NCBI GenBank assembly: GCA_045126515.1
Contig: JBGVOM010000110.1
Coordinates: 62,001 to 126,000 of the forward strand
DNA length: 64,000 nucleotides
From: RUG11237 sp045126515
GTDB taxonomy: Bacteria > Bacillota > Clostridia > Lachnospirales > Lachnospiraceae
Direction of reading: 5' to 3'
Part shown: in pieces, positions 49,578-59,270 of the stretch
Layout: each line of letters begins with the position of its first letter
Position numbering within the stretch: the first letter of the stretch is position 1
Notes under the pieces: model-generated
Seen by the model: only the letters and a program-made list of their open reading frames with translations
Databases searched by the model: none
Told to the model about the DNA's origin: nothing
Made by a program: the position numbers and the translations under genes

Positions 49578-51131
49578 TTATATTCTGGTGGTCCATTTGG
49601 TGCAATCCCATACATCGGTTGCAAGACCCTCGTAAAATTCTGGTTCATGACATACCATTAGGATACTTCCTTTGTATTCCTGCAGAGCACGTTTTAACTC
49701 TGTCTTGGCATCCACGTCAAGATGATTGGTAGGTTCGTCTAATACGAGAATGTTTGTTTCACGGTTGATTAATTTGCACAGGCGAACTTTTGCCTGTTCT
49801 CCACCACTTAATACTTTTACCTTACTTTCAATGTGCTTTGTGGTAAGACCACATTTTGCCAGAGCGGAGCGCACTTCATACTGGGAGTAAGCGGGAAATT
49901 CCGCCCAGATTTCTTCCAGACAGCTAGTTTCAATTCCCTTTGGAGTTTCCTGCTCAAAGTAGCCGATGCTCAAATAATCTCCAAGAACCACTTTACCGGA
50001 AAGTGGTTTGATTAATCCTAAAATACTTTTTAATAGCGTAGATTTTCCGATTCCGTTGGCGCCAGTGAGTACTAATTTTTCGCCTCTCTCCATGCGTAAG
50101 TTTAAAGGAGAGGACAAAGCTTCTTCGTATCCGATGACTAAATCTGTGGTTTCAAATATGTATCTGCCCGGAGTACATGCGGTTTTGAAGTGAAATTCCG
50201 GTTTTGGTTTTTCCTGGGCCAGTTCAATAATGTCCATCTTGTCCAACTTTTTCTGACGGGACATAGCCATATTTCTGGTGGAAACCCTTGCCTTGTTTCG
50301 GGCAACAAAGTCTTTTAAGTCTGCAATTTCCTGTTGCTGACGGTTGTAAGCTGCCTCTAACTGTGCTTTTTTCATAGCATAAACTTCTTGGAATTTATCA
50401 TAATCCCCCACATATCGTGTTAACTGCTGATTATCCATATGGTAAATCAAGTTAATTACACTGTTTAAAAAAGGGATATCATGGGAAATTAAAATAAAAG
50501 CATTTTCGTATTCATTGAGATAGCGCTTCAGCCATTCGATATGCTCCACATCAAGATAATTGGTAGGCTCATCCAGCAGAAGAATATCCGGTTTCTGCAG
50601 CAGAAGCTTGCCTAATAATACTTTGGTGCGCTGGCCGCCGCTTAAATCTGTTACATCCTTATCAAGTCCCAGCTCCAGAAGACCTAAAGCTCTTGCAACT
50701 TCTTCGACTTTAGCATCAATGACATAGAAATCCCGAAGAGTTAAAGTAGTCTGGATGGTGCCCAGTTCTTCCATATATTCTTCTAATTCCGTTTCTGAGG
50801 CATCCCCCATTTTATCACAAATATCATTCATTCTCTGTTCCAATTCAAATAAGTCTGAGAAAGCAGCCCTTAGTACATCTCCAATTGTCATGCCTTTTTC
50901 CAGTACGGTATGCTGGTCTAAATAACCAACTTGAATATTTTTTGCCCATTCAATTTTACCTTCATCTGGGGTTAGAGTTCCGGTAATGATATTCATAAAG
51001 GTGGATTTACCTTCACCATTAGCCCCCACCAGACCAATATGTTCTCCTTTTAACAGGCGGAATGATACGTCGTTAAAGATAGCTCTGTCACCAAAGCCGT
51101 GTGATAAATGCTCTACATTTAAAATACTCAT
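49578..51131 (-). CDS. ABC-F ATPase (ribosome-associated)
   Basis: 517 residues with two nucleotide-binding domains on one chain: Walker A GANGEGKST and GANGIGKST, signatures LSGGQRTKVLLGK and LSGGEQAKVRLCK, Walker B ILLLDEPTNYLD and ILVLDEPTNHLD. The inter-domain linker (QLEAAYNRQQQEIADLKDFV) is the P-site tRNA-interaction motif. No membrane segment. These proteins act on stalled ribosomes; the order and length match the YkpA/YbiT group, though that subgroup call is less sure. A terminator separates it from mecA. Confidence 0.93.
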   Translation of the reverse strand: MSILNVEHLSHGFGDRAIFNDVSFRLLKGEHIGLVGANGEGKSTFMNIITGTLTPDEGKIEWAKNIQVGYLDQHTVLEKGMTIGDVLRAAFSDLFELEQRMNDICDKMGDASETELEEYMEELGTIQTTLTLRDFYVIDAKVEEVARALGLLELGLDKDVTDLSGGQRTKVLLGKLLLQKPDILLLDEPTNYLDVEHIEWLKRYLNEYENAFILISHDIPFLNSVINLIYHMDNQQLTRYVGDYDKFQEVYAMKKAQLEAAYNRQQQEIADLKDFVARNKARVSTRNMAMSRQKKLDKMDIIELAQEKPKPEFHFKTACTPGRYIFETTDLVIGYEEALSSPLNLRMERGEKLVLTGANGIGKSTLLKSILGLIKPLSGKVVLGDYLSIGYFEQETPKGIETSCLEEIWAEFPAYSQYEVRSALAKCGLTTKHIESKVKVLSGGEQAKVRLCKLINRETNILVLDEPTNHLDVDAKTELKRALQEYKGSILMVCHEPEFYEGLATDVWDCTKWTTRI

Positions 51132-51153
51132 GAAACATCTCCTTTTTATCCTT

Positions 51154-51188
51154 AAAAAAGAAAAGGAGCAAAACCCCTTTTCTTTTCA
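51154..51188 (-). terminator. Terminator after mecA
   Basis: AAAAGAAAAGG (51156-51166) pairs with CCTTTTCTTTT (51176-51186) around a loop GAGCAAAAC. It lies between mecA (which enters from the right on the minus strand) and the ABC-F gene. Confidence 0.7.
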
Positions 51189-51213
51189 GTCTTTACTATT
51201 TACAATATCAAAA

Positions 51214-51996
51214 TTAAACATCAGCTAAACACTGAAGCGCGTTGTTCGGAATAATCAGTTTATAATGCTCCTCGCAGTAGGCTTCAGTTGCAGGAGTGTA
51301 TTTTTCAGGTACAGCATATTCAGAGAGAATATTGCATACCTTATTAAATTCTTCCGGCGAGTGGTCTGACTTGCGGAGAAACAGCATATATTTTTTGTTT
51401 TCCAAATTTTTGTATAGTGTATTGTCGCCATGGTAAAATCCTTTTAGTACATGGGCAATGCGCGTGGCAGAATCTAAAGATTCCACATAAAACATTCTTG
51501 TAAGCTCCATAGGAGCAACGGAAACTTCCACAGATTCCTTTCCTTTTGCGGCAATGGTTTCCGGTAAAGGAATAAAATCACGGGAATCCTTTTCTTTATT
51601 AGTATCCGGCTTATCCCCATGAATCTTTTTGAATAAATCAAGAATGTCATCGGCACCTTCTGCAAAAGTGTTCACAGCATTTTCTAATTCGCTTATAGCA
51701 CTGTCACTTGCCGGAGCAAATTTGGAAAATCTGGTATCCAGTTCATCCGGATCTTCCACCTTGGTAATGATTAAAATAATGCAATCAGGTGATAAAGGGA
51801 TTGCTTCTATCATAAGAGGAATATCTTCCGCTTCAAAACCAAATTCGTAGGAAGCCTGTTGCATCATATCACGAAAAAGTGATTTTGCTTTCTCTGTCCC
51901 GTAAGCAAGCTCACTTAGTTTTAACTGGCGGTCAGCTAAATCTTCTTTGGTTAAAGTGCATCTGATTTGATTGTCGCTTACTTTTTCAATTTTCAT
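51214..51996 (-). CDS. mecA: Adaptor protein MecA
   Basis: 260 residues from ATG 51996 (GAGGAAGTGAG upstream); a longer frame to 52062 lacks a ribosome site. The start MKIEKVSDNQIRCTLTKEDL is the MecA N-terminal substrate-binding domain; FSKFAP and the Glu/Asp-rich middle follow; the C-terminal domain (YVESLDSATRIAHVLKGFYH) binds ClpC. MecA selects proteins for ClpCP degradation. Confidence 0.94.
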   Translation of the reverse strand: MKIEKVSDNQIRCTLTKEDLADRQLKLSELAYGTEKAKSLFRDMMQQASYEFGFEAEDIPLMIEAIPLSPDCIILIITKVEDPDELDTRFSKFAPASDSAISELENAVNTFAEGADDILDLFKKIHGDKPDTNKEKDSRDFIPLPETIAAKGKESVEVSVAPMELTRMFYVESLDSATRIAHVLKGFYHGDNTLYKNLENKKYMLFLRKSDHSPEEFNKVCNILSEYAVPEKYTPATEAYCEEHYKLIIPNNALQCLADV

Positions 51997-52269
51997 TTTT
52001 CTCACTTCCTCACTTTGTTTAACAAGTATATTGTCATATGAATAGTATATCAAAAATCTCAAAAATGTCTACTAATTTTAGTAAACAAAGTATATCCAAT
52101 ATAGCTTGTGAAGTCAATAGAAGATTTAAACCTAAAATATTAAAAAAGAATAAAATGGCGCTTCTGCAAATTTTTACAAAATGAGGGGGATTGGAAACGT
52201 AAAATTTAAGCAATATTAGTATTGTAGAAAAAATATTAGGTAAAATATAACAAAATCACCAAAACCCTA

Positions 52270-52299
52270 TTGCGAAGAAAAGGATTTTCTGTTTATAAT
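52270..52299 (+). promoter_or_regulatory. Promoter of the kinase-fusion gene
   Basis: TTGCGA (52270-52275), 18 bases, TATAAT (52294-52299), some 45 bases before the putative ACG start at 52343. The rest of the 346-base gap after mecA (51997-52342) is AT-rich and shows no further gene. Confidence 0.65.
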
Positions 52300-52342
52300 T
52301 ACCATACGAGGTAAGTGGTTCCGACAGAAAGGAGGAGAACAG

Positions 52343-53749
52343 ACGAAAGCAGGAATCATTCTATTTCAAAAGTATAAGCTGTTAGAACGAACAGGTGAAG
52401 GTAATGGAAGTGAAGTATATGTGGCAGAACATATCAGACTCCATGCCTTGAGAGCAATCAAATGTGTTGACAAAGCAAAATTTCCCTATGAAAAATTAGT
52501 GAAGGAAGTTGTTTATCTGAAAACGCTCAATCACCCTGGAATTCCTATCATTTATGATGTGGAAGAAGATGAAAAGTATTTTTATATCATTGAAGAATAC
52601 GTGCAGGGTGAATCTTTAAAATCTATGTTAGAAAGACATGAAAAAATCTTTCTAGAGGAAATTGTTGCATATGGAATTCAGTTGTGCGAGGTACTTTGCT
52701 ATCTGCATGGACAGAAACCATATCCAATTCTTCATTCCGATATTACCCCGGCAAATATTATAATTAAAAATAAAAAATTAAAACTGGTTGATTTTGGAAA
52801 CTCAGTCCAGGTTACGGGAAAGGAGCAGAAAAAAGATGTGTACGGTACCAGTGGCTATACAGCACCGGAATGTATGCAGGAAGTTTCTTATAATGTGAGG
52901 GCAGATATATATGGGGTTTGTGCAGTGCTTCAAAAGATGTATCAGGAAATGGCACTGGAAAAGGTAACTTTGAAATTCACAAGAAAACGGGAAAAACTAA
53001 GACGAATTATAGAAAAAGGGCTTTGGCAGGATGTGGATAAAAGATATGGAAATATCTGCGAAATATTGAAAAAGTTAGAAGAATTGCAAGAAACGGAAAC
53101 AAAAAATCTTACCTCAAGAAAAGAAAGAAAAGCTGCGGTTATGACAATTGGCTGTGCAGGAATTACGCCTATGGCGGGAGTGACCACTATGGTTTTTGCC
53201 ATGGCAGAAGAATTGAAAAAACAAAGAAAAAACACTGCTTTGGTGGAAATAGGAGAAAAAAGGGATTTTGGAAAGTGGAAAATCTGGCAGGAAGAACATG
53301 GCAGGTACATAGAAAACATTCGATACGGTTTCCGGTGTGAAACAATAGACTATTATCCCAAAGCGGATGAGCGTGTGCTGTTGTATGTGATGAATGCAGG
53401 GTATGAAATGATTGTAATGGATTTTGGCTGTTTAGAAGACAGGTTTGTGAATGATTTCAAAGTGTGTAACAAAAAACTTATACTGGGAAATTACAGTGTG
53501 TGGAATTATGAGCAGTCCATTCGGAAAATAGAGATGGTGACGGATGACGTAGTCACCAGAGAATGGAAGTATGCAACGCTTTGCAGTGATAAGAAAATTT
53601 GCGCTATGTTAGAAAATAAGTTAGGAATACAGATACAATATTTGATGCCTGAAAAAAATGAAACGGCATATGAAACGATGGTCAAAGACATGACAGAGAG
53701 CACAAACAGAAAGATTCTTTCTTTTCATCATTTTAGTTCACCTGTTTAA
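52343..53749 (+). CDS. Serine/threonine kinase fused to a degenerate ParA/MinD-like domain, apparent ACG start
   Basis: 468 residues if begun at ACG 52343, seven bases after a perfect AAAGGAGGAG site. The frame has no ATG, GTG or TTG until GTG 52421, which would delete the ATP-binding loop (GEGNGSEVYVAEH, residues 18-30). Kinase features: Lys40 in RAIKC, HSD at 131-133, DFG from Asp150, GTSGYTAPE as activation segment. From about residue 265 (AAVMTIGCAGITPMAGVTTM) the fold resembles ParA/MinD P-loop ATPases but without the Walker A lysine. No membrane segment. Likely a cytosolic signalling or scaffolding protein. Its substrate is unknown. Confidence 0.85.
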   Translation, partial: TKAGIILFQKYKLLERTGEGNGSEVYVAEHIRLHALRAIKCVDKAKFPYEKLVKEVVYLKTLNHPGIPIIYDVEEDEKYFYIIEEYVQGESLKSMLERHEKIFLEEIVAYGIQLCEVLCYLHGQKPYPILHSDITPANIIIKNKKLKLVDFGNSVQVTGKEQKKDVYGTSGYTAPECMQEVSYNVRADIYGVCAVLQKMYQEMALEKVTLKFTRKREKLRRIIEKGLWQDVDKRYGNICEILKKLEELQETETKNLTSRKERKAAVMTIGCAGITPMAGVTTMVFAMAEELKKQRKNTALVEIGEKRDFGKWKIWQEEHGRYIENIRYGFRCETIDYYPKADERVLLYVMNAGYEMIVMDFGCLEDRFVNDFKVCNKKLILGNYSVWNYEQSIRKIEMVTDDVVTREWKYATLCSDKKICAMLENKLGIQIQYLMPEKNETAYETMVKDMTESTNRKILSFHHFSSPV

Positions 53750-53853
53750 GTAGTTCAAAGTTACCGGATAAAATAACGTATCACACATTATATAAAGTTT
53801 ATGAACGTAACTTTGCAGTAGCATCTGTTTTGTGACTGGCAGAACGGTAGTAT

Positions 53854-53900
53854 AGGCACCGGTTAATAAATGGATACCCGCATATGGAAAACCGGTGCCT
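53854..53900. terminator. Hairpin terminator after the kinase-fusion gene
   Basis: AGGCACCGGTT (53854-53864) and AACCGGTGCCT (53890-53900) pair at all 11 positions around a 25-base loop. It lies between two convergent genes. Confidence 0.75.
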
Positions 53901-53929
53901 GAATATCATTTATGAGAAAAGTCTGAAAG

Positions 53930-54982
53930 TTATTGGTTATCAGCTGAAATATAAGCGGCCAGTTTATTCAGCAGCCAGTACATAATGATAGAAAATACAA
54001 CTGTCGCGGCAAGAAAAGAAATGACTCCCATTAAATAAGGAAGATTTGGCAAAAACAGGCAGAACAGACATATAATAAAAAGCTGGTAAACATACATTGG
54101 ATAGCTGATTTTTCCAAGAAACGAAAACAGTGGAAAAGAAAACAGCCGGCTACTGTAAGTAATACCGGAAAAAGCCAGGGTGATGCCGGCAAAAAGTAGA
54201 AAAATAAAGTAAAAATCATACTGGGTATCAGCAAAAAAGGCAGAACCAGACAATACACCTAAAAATAGTGAAAGTTCCAGCAATGTAAGGAAAAGTCGAA
54301 AATATTTTGAAAGTTGAAAACCGCGGTTTTTCAAATAATTGCTAAGTGTATAGGAAAGAGCACCAAGGCTCATGGCAGCAAAGCCTCTAGTCAGGGCATC
54401 AGAAAGGTGAAGCAGCTGGTTACCGCCCCATACATCCATATGTCCTGTGGTGGATGAAAAGAAACTGTATGTGACAAGTACCGCTAATGGAGCGATGATT
54501 GTCAGATAGAATTTCTCATAATAATACACAAGGGCATATAAAAAGAAGCCACCGATGATTAAGGCAGACAGATACCAGGTAGGATAATTAAGTAGTCCGG
54601 AGCATTTTAAGCCGGAGGCATGGAGAAAAAGAAGCTCAAAACAATAGCTTCCCAAAGTTTTCAGGCTGGACAGAAGTCCTGTACCTGATACTAGTGAGGA
54701 GGTGATAAACAGCAGAAAGAAAGCTGTCAGATAATGAGGATATAGTTTTTTCATTCGCTGCAGTGTAAAAAGAAACGGTGAGGATTTTTTAGACGTGGCG
54801 GCTTTTGTAATCATAAATCCTGATACCAGAAAGAAGAATTCTGTTCCGATATATGCACCGGAAAAGTAAGGTGCGGAATGGAAATAAGAGTTGCAAAAAT
54901 GCATAATGGCAATCGTGCAGATAAAAAGAAAACGAAAGATTTCAATTTCCTGATTTCGCGTGGATGTGTTGGATTTGTTCAT
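53930..54982 (-). CDS. Acyltransferase 3 family membrane protein
   Basis: 350 residues, about ten membrane segments. The family's N-terminal catalytic region is visible (RNQEIEIFRFLFICTIAIMH, then the histidine, then GAYIGTEFFFLVSGFMITK). These proteins transfer acetyl or other acyl groups to surface polysaccharides or peptidoglycan (OatA-like without the extra domain). The target polymer is unknown. It stands alone between the kinase-fusion gene and the GH18 gene. Confidence 0.9.
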   Translation of the reverse strand: MNKSNTSTRNQEIEIFRFLFICTIAIMHFCNSYFHSAPYFSGAYIGTEFFFLVSGFMITKAATSKKSSPFLFTLQRMKKLYPHYLTAFFLLFITSSLVSGTGLLSSLKTLGSYCFELLFLHASGLKCSGLLNYPTWYLSALIIGGFFLYALVYYYEKFYLTIIAPLAVLVTYSFFSSTTGHMDVWGGNQLLHLSDALTRGFAAMSLGALSYTLSNYLKNRGFQLSKYFRLFLTLLELSLFLGVLSGSAFFADTQYDFYFIFLLFAGITLAFSGITYSSRLFSFPLFSFLGKISYPMYVYQLFIICLFCLFLPNLPYLMGVISFLAATVVFSIIMYWLLNKLAAYISADNQ

Positions 54983-55091
54983 AAATAATACTCCCTTCTA
55001 GTCACAGTCAATAAACTTTTATGATAATATCATGTTTTGAACGGCTTGGCAATTGTCAGAGGAAAAACAGGAAAAACCTTTCGCTTTCGCA

Positions 55092-55120
55092 TTGATAAGC
55101 ACAAATAAGTGTGTTACTAT
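55092..55120 (+). promoter_or_regulatory. Promoter of the GH18 gene
   Basis: TTGATA (55092-55097), 17 bases, TACTAT (55115-55120), about 65 bases before ATG 55187. Confidence 0.6.
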
Positions 55121-55186
55121 AGCATAGATGATTAAGTTATAACATTATTTTACGAGAAACAGAAAGTGTAAGATATGGAGGTAAAG

Positions 55187-56932
55187 ATGCGCAGGAAAAA
55201 GGGAGTTGTGGCACTGGGAATAGTGCTTTTAATTGTTGTAGTGGTAGCGGGAATTGCGGGATTTTTGCTGGCAAAAAAATATATGCCAACCAGGGAAATG
55301 GCAGATTTGCAGGAATATTTTGAAATACAGAAGGAAAATGAGATTCCGGTTATTATGAATGATGAAATTGCCGAGACGAAAGGAATTGAGAAAGCTAGCA
55401 ATGTATATTTTCCGTTAGACATGGTAAAAGAACTTTTTAATGACAGGTTTTACTATGATTATAAAGAAGACATTCTTATTTACACCATGCCAACAGAACT
55501 GCGTTGTGCTGCACCGGATGATACAGGCTATACTTTATATGAGAATTTTAAAAGTGGAAAAAAAGCATATGAAAAAGACTATGGGATTCCTATTGTCTTA
55601 AAAGAAAATGATATAGTTTATGTGGAAGCAGACACATTTTTAATGGATTATGTGTATAACATGGGAAATGTGCAGGTTACGGGAGAACCGGAACGAATTG
55701 TAATGCAGACCATTGAATGGCTGCAGGAGGCAGAATATGCTACGGTTACGAAAAAGACAGCTTTAAGAAAACTTGGTGGAGTAAAAAGTCCAATTTTAAG
55801 AACTTTAGAAGAAGGAGAAACAGTTGTTGTAAAAGAAGTTTATGACAGCTGGGTAGAAGTAGTAACACAAGATGGCTTTGTGGGTTTTGTTCAAAATAAA
55901 CGCATCGATATGGAAACTGGTGAAGCATGGCAATGTGCAGAAGCGAAGGAAGAACCTCAATTTACAAATTTGGTGCGAGATAAAAAAATTAATCTTGCAT
56001 GGCATCAGTCCACAAGTCTTGAAGCAAATGCTAAGTTAAATGAAGTGTTGACAGGTACTAGTGGTATTAATGTAATTTCTCCCACATGGTTTGCTTTAAG
56101 TGACAATAATGGTAATTTTACAAGCCTTGGAGAAAAATGGTATGTAGATACTTTACATGGTATGGGAATTGAAGTCTGGGGTTTAATCAGCAATTTTGAA
56201 AAAAATGTAGATACAGCGGAAGTGTTATGTTACACGTCCAAAAGACAATATCTTATCAGAAATCTTGTGGAGCAAAGCAAAGCACTGGGCTTAGATGGTA
56301 TCAATCTTGATTTTGAGCAGATTTCTGTAGATTCTGGGGAAGATTACATTCAGTTTGTAAGAGAATTATCTGTGGCATGCAGGTTGAATAATTTAGTACT
56401 TTCCATAGATAATTACGTGCCTACCGGATATACGGCTCATTATAACCGAAAAGAGCAGGGGATTTTTGCAGATTATGTGATTATTATGGGATACGACGAA
56501 CATTACAGTGGTTCTGAAACTGCAGGTTCTGTGGCATCCATCGGTTTTGTGAAAGATGGAATCGAAATGACATTGCAGGAAGTTCCGGCAGAAAAGACCA
56601 TCAATGCAATTCCATTCTACACCAGAATTTGGAAAGAGGTTGCAACCGGTGATGGTGTGGCGGAAGTAAGCAGTGAAGCTGCCGGTATGCAAAGAATTGA
56701 AAATCTCTTAAATGAGTTAAATGTACAGGCAGGCTGGAATGAAGAATGTGGACAGTTTTATGCAGAGTATGAGTTAGAAGGGGCTACCTATAAAATCTGG
56801 TTGGAAAATGAAATATCCATTGAAGAAAAGATGAAGTTGATTCAGGAAAACAATCTGGCTGGTGTAGCAGAGTGGAAGCTTGGTTTTCAAAAAAATACCG
56901 TCTGGGATGTAATTAACAAATATCTTCAGTAA
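55187..56932 (+). CDS. Membrane-anchored glycoside hydrolase family 18 protein with SH3 domain
   Basis: 581 residues. Start at ATG 55187 with GGAGGTAAAG just upstream. An N-terminal membrane anchor (GIVLLIVVVVAGIAGFLLA) precedes a region of copper-amine-oxidase-type beta structure, a bacterial SH3 domain (about residues 190-245: LRTLEEGETVVVKEVYDSWV), and a GH18 barrel with LGLDGINLDFEQIS (catalytic Glu). Similar enzymes act on peptidoglycan or spore coats. The order matches the YaaH/YdhD-like clostridial proteins. It is followed by cwlD. Confidence 0.9.
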   Translation: MRRKKGVVALGIVLLIVVVVAGIAGFLLAKKYMPTREMADLQEYFEIQKENEIPVIMNDEIAETKGIEKASNVYFPLDMVKELFNDRFYYDYKEDILIYTMPTELRCAAPDDTGYTLYENFKSGKKAYEKDYGIPIVLKENDIVYVEADTFLMDYVYNMGNVQVTGEPERIVMQTIEWLQEAEYATVTKKTALRKLGGVKSPILRTLEEGETVVVKEVYDSWVEVVTQDGFVGFVQNKRIDMETGEAWQCAEAKEEPQFTNLVRDKKINLAWHQSTSLEANAKLNEVLTGTSGINVISPTWFALSDNNGNFTSLGEKWYVDTLHGMGIEVWGLISNFEKNVDTAEVLCYTSKRQYLIRNLVEQSKALGLDGINLDFEQISVDSGEDYIQFVRELSVACRLNNLVLSIDNYVPTGYTAHYNRKEQGIFADYVIIMGYDEHYSGSETAGSVASIGFVKDGIEMTLQEVPAEKTINAIPFYTRIWKEVATGDGVAEVSSEAAGMQRIENLLNELNVQAGWNEECGQFYAEYELEGATYKIWLENEISIEEKMKLIQENNLAGVAEWKLGFQKNTVWDVINKYLQ

Positions 56933-57021
56933 ACGGAAAACAATGTACATTAGGAACATTACGAATAAGAAAAGAATAATAAAATGAATGATTGTCATAT
57001 ACTGTATAAAAAACATTGGTG

Positions 57022-57723
57022 ATGTATGTGATAAAAAGAGCATTGGAAACAGCAATGGGAGTTGTAATGATTTTAGCAATTGCTGTGATAGTGGAATATA
57101 CAAAGGTCTATGAGGTTTTTCAAAATACAGAAGCAGCCGGCAGTAAAAAGACCATTGTAATTGATGCCGGGCACGGAGGCAGTGATCCGGGGAAAATAGG
57201 TATCAATAAGGTATTAGAGAAGGATATTAATTTAAAGATTGCAGAAAAATTAAAAACTTTTCTTGAAATGGAAGATATACATGTGATTATGACAAGAGAA
57301 ACGGATGCAGGTTTAGACTCTGCCGAGGCTTCAAACAAAAAAGCAGATGATATGCGTAAACGCTGTCAGCTCATTGACAAAGCAGCACCGTGTTTTACGG
57401 TTAGCATTCATCAGAATAGTTATCATCAGGAAGCAATTAAGGGGGCACAGGTCTTTTATTATGAACAGTCTGCGGAAGGAAAAAAGATTGCAGAATGTAT
57501 ACAGGAACATCTGATAGAAGGGGTGGATAACAGCAATAAACGGGTTGCTAAAGCCAATGGAAGTTACTATTTGCTACGAAAGACACAGCAGCCTACCGTG
57601 ATTGTAGAATGTGGATTTTTGTCAAATTATGAGGAGGCAGAAAAACTTAATGATGGCTATTATCAAGAAAAGATTGCCTGGGCAATCCATATGGCAATCA
57701 TGGAACTTTTAAAAAATAAATAA
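57022..57723 (+). CDS. cwlD: N-acetylmuramoyl-L-alanine amidase CwlD
   Basis: 233 residues from ATG 57022; the exact start is unsure because there is no good ribosome site (TTG 57016 and GTG 57028 are alternatives). A membrane segment near the N-terminus, then amidase_3 motifs: VIDAGHGGSDPG (zinc His), LEKDINLKIAEKL (zinc Glu), TVSIHQNSY (zinc His), IVECGFLSNYEEA (catalytic Glu). CwlD helps make muramic-delta-lactam in spore cortex, which supports a spore former. Confidence 0.9.
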   Translation: MYVIKRALETAMGVVMILAIAVIVEYTKVYEVFQNTEAAGSKKTIVIDAGHGGSDPGKIGINKVLEKDINLKIAEKLKTFLEMEDIHVIMTRETDAGLDSAEASNKKADDMRKRCQLIDKAAPCFTVSIHQNSYHQEAIKGAQVFYYEQSAEGKKIAECIQEHLIEGVDNSNKRVAKANGSYYLLRKTQQPTVIVECGFLSNYEEAEKLNDGYYQEKIAWAIHMAIMELLKNK

Positions 57724-57746
57724 AAATACAGAAAGAAGATAGAAAT

Positions 57747-58811
57747 ATGAAAACCGTATTTTTGAAAATGGGAGCAGAGGAAACTCTGGATGAGGAATAT
57801 GTAAAAAAAGCAGGAGATTGCTTGAAAAAGGGTGGTCTGGTAGCGTTTCCTACGGAAACAGTGTATGGACTTGGGGCAGATGCTTTAAATGAAAAAGCGG
57901 CAGAAAAAGTATATGCAGCAAAAGAAAGACCTTCGGATAATCCACTGATTGTTCTCATTGCAGACCTTCCGTCTATAGAAAAGATTGTTCAGGATTTTCC
58001 GGAAAAAGCCAGAAAACTTGCAAAAGATTTCTGGCCGGGGCCTTTGACAATGATATTAAATAAGAAAGAAATCGTACCTAAGTCTATCACTGGAGGGGGA
58101 GAAACAGTGGCGGTGCGAATGCCGAATCATCCGTTGGCATTAAAACTCATTAAAGCGGCAGGGGGATATGTGACAGGTCCAAGTGCGAATACTTCCGGAA
58201 GGCCAAGTCCCACTCTGGCTCGTCATGTGTTAGAGGACATGGATGGAAAAATAGACATGATATTAGATGGCGGTGAATTAGGAATTGGCATTGAATCTAC
58301 TATAATCGATATGAGTGTGGAGCCACCAAGAATTTTACGACCGGGTTGCATTACACAAGAGATATTAGAACAAAGTATCGGGGAAGTTATGACAAATGCT
58401 GAACCTATGTTTCAGGCAGAAGAAAAGATACTGAAAGCACCGGGGATGAAATACAAACATTATGCCCCGAAGGGTGAAATGAAGATTGTAGAGGGTTCGA
58501 AACAGTGTGTGATAACAGCAATTAACAATTTTGTTGTAAATGAGTTGGAAAACAATAAAAAAGTTGGTATAATAGCAACAGATGAGACATATGCCTGTTA
58601 TCCTAAAGGGCTGGTAAAGAGTGTTGGCTCTAGAAGCGATGACAGAACTATCGCAAGGAACTTATATGCAGTACTTCGGGAATTTGATGAAGCTGGAATA
58701 GAAAGTATTTATTCAGAAAGTTTTGAAAATGGCCCCATGGGGCAGGCAATTATGAATCGATTATTAAAGGCTGCTGCACATAATGTAATAGATGCAGAGC
58801 AGACAAAATAG
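57747..58811 (+). CDS. Threonylcarbamoyl-AMP synthase (Sua5/YwlC)
   Basis: 354 residues, the long form with the C-terminal Sua5 domain. The YrdC part holds GGLVAFPTETVYGLGADA, AKERPSDNPLIV, GPSANTSGRPSPT and LDGGELGIGIESTIID; the tail from about residue 225 is the Sua5 domain (KAPGMKYKHYAPKGEM). It makes the intermediate for t6A modification of tRNAs that read ANN codons. The ribosome site (AAAGAAGATAG) is modest. It is followed by rpiB after 10 bases. Confidence 0.95.
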   Translation: MKTVFLKMGAEETLDEEYVKKAGDCLKKGGLVAFPTETVYGLGADALNEKAAEKVYAAKERPSDNPLIVLIADLPSIEKIVQDFPEKARKLAKDFWPGPLTMILNKKEIVPKSITGGGETVAVRMPNHPLALKLIKAAGGYVTGPSANTSGRPSPTLARHVLEDMDGKIDMILDGGELGIGIESTIIDMSVEPPRILRPGCITQEILEQSIGEVMTNAEPMFQAEEKILKAPGMKYKHYAPKGEMKIVEGSKQCVITAINNFVVNELENNKKVGIIATDETYACYPKGLVKSVGSRSDDRTIARNLYAVLREFDEAGIESIYSESFENGPMGQAIMNRLLKAAAHNVIDAEQTK

Positions 58812-58821
58812 GAGGAATATT

Positions 58822-59250
58822 ATGATAGCAATTGGTTGTGATCACGGTGGATTTGACTTAAAAGTAAGGGTAATGGAACATTTAAAAGAGCAGGGCATAG
58901 AAGTGAAGGACTGTGGATGTTACAGTAAGGAGTCCTGCGATTATCCTGTGTTTGGACATGCTGTAGGTGAAGCTGTGGCAAGTGGTGAATGTGAAAAGGG
59001 AATTGTCATTTGTACCACAGGAATTGGCATTTCCATTGCTGCCAATAAAATAAAAGGAGTTCGTGCGGCACTTTGTACAGACTCTTTATGTGCAAGAATG
59101 ACAAGATTACACAATGATGCAAATGTATTAGCATTGGGAGCGAATATTGTAGGTCCGGGGCTTGCATTAGAAATTACAGATATTTTCTTGAACACAGAAT
59201 TTTCCGGAGAAGAAAGACATCAGAGAAGAATTGACCTTCTTGAAAAATAA
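58822..59250 (+). CDS. rpiB: Ribose 5-phosphate isomerase B
   Basis: 142 residues from ATG 58822, preceded by GGAGG. Residues GCDHGGFDLKVRV and CTTGIGISIAANKIKGVRAA with catalytic Cys in ICTTG, then RLHNDANVLALGANIVGPGL, match RpiB. It interconverts ribulose and ribose 5-phosphate. It sits between ywlC and the deaminase gene, closely spaced. Confidence 0.96.
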   Translation: MIAIGCDHGGFDLKVRVMEHLKEQGIEVKDCGCYSKESCDYPVFGHAVGEAVASGECEKGIVICTTGIGISIAANKIKGVRAALCTDSLCARMTRLHNDANVLALGANIVGPGLALEITDIFLNTEFSGEERHQRRIDLLEK

Positions 59251-59270
59251 AATATGTGGGAGGATAAAAG

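Noticed and set aside
52421..53749. GTG 52421 as the kinase start
   Set aside because: It would remove the glycine-rich ATP loop and has no ribosome site, whereas ACG 52343 has a perfect one.
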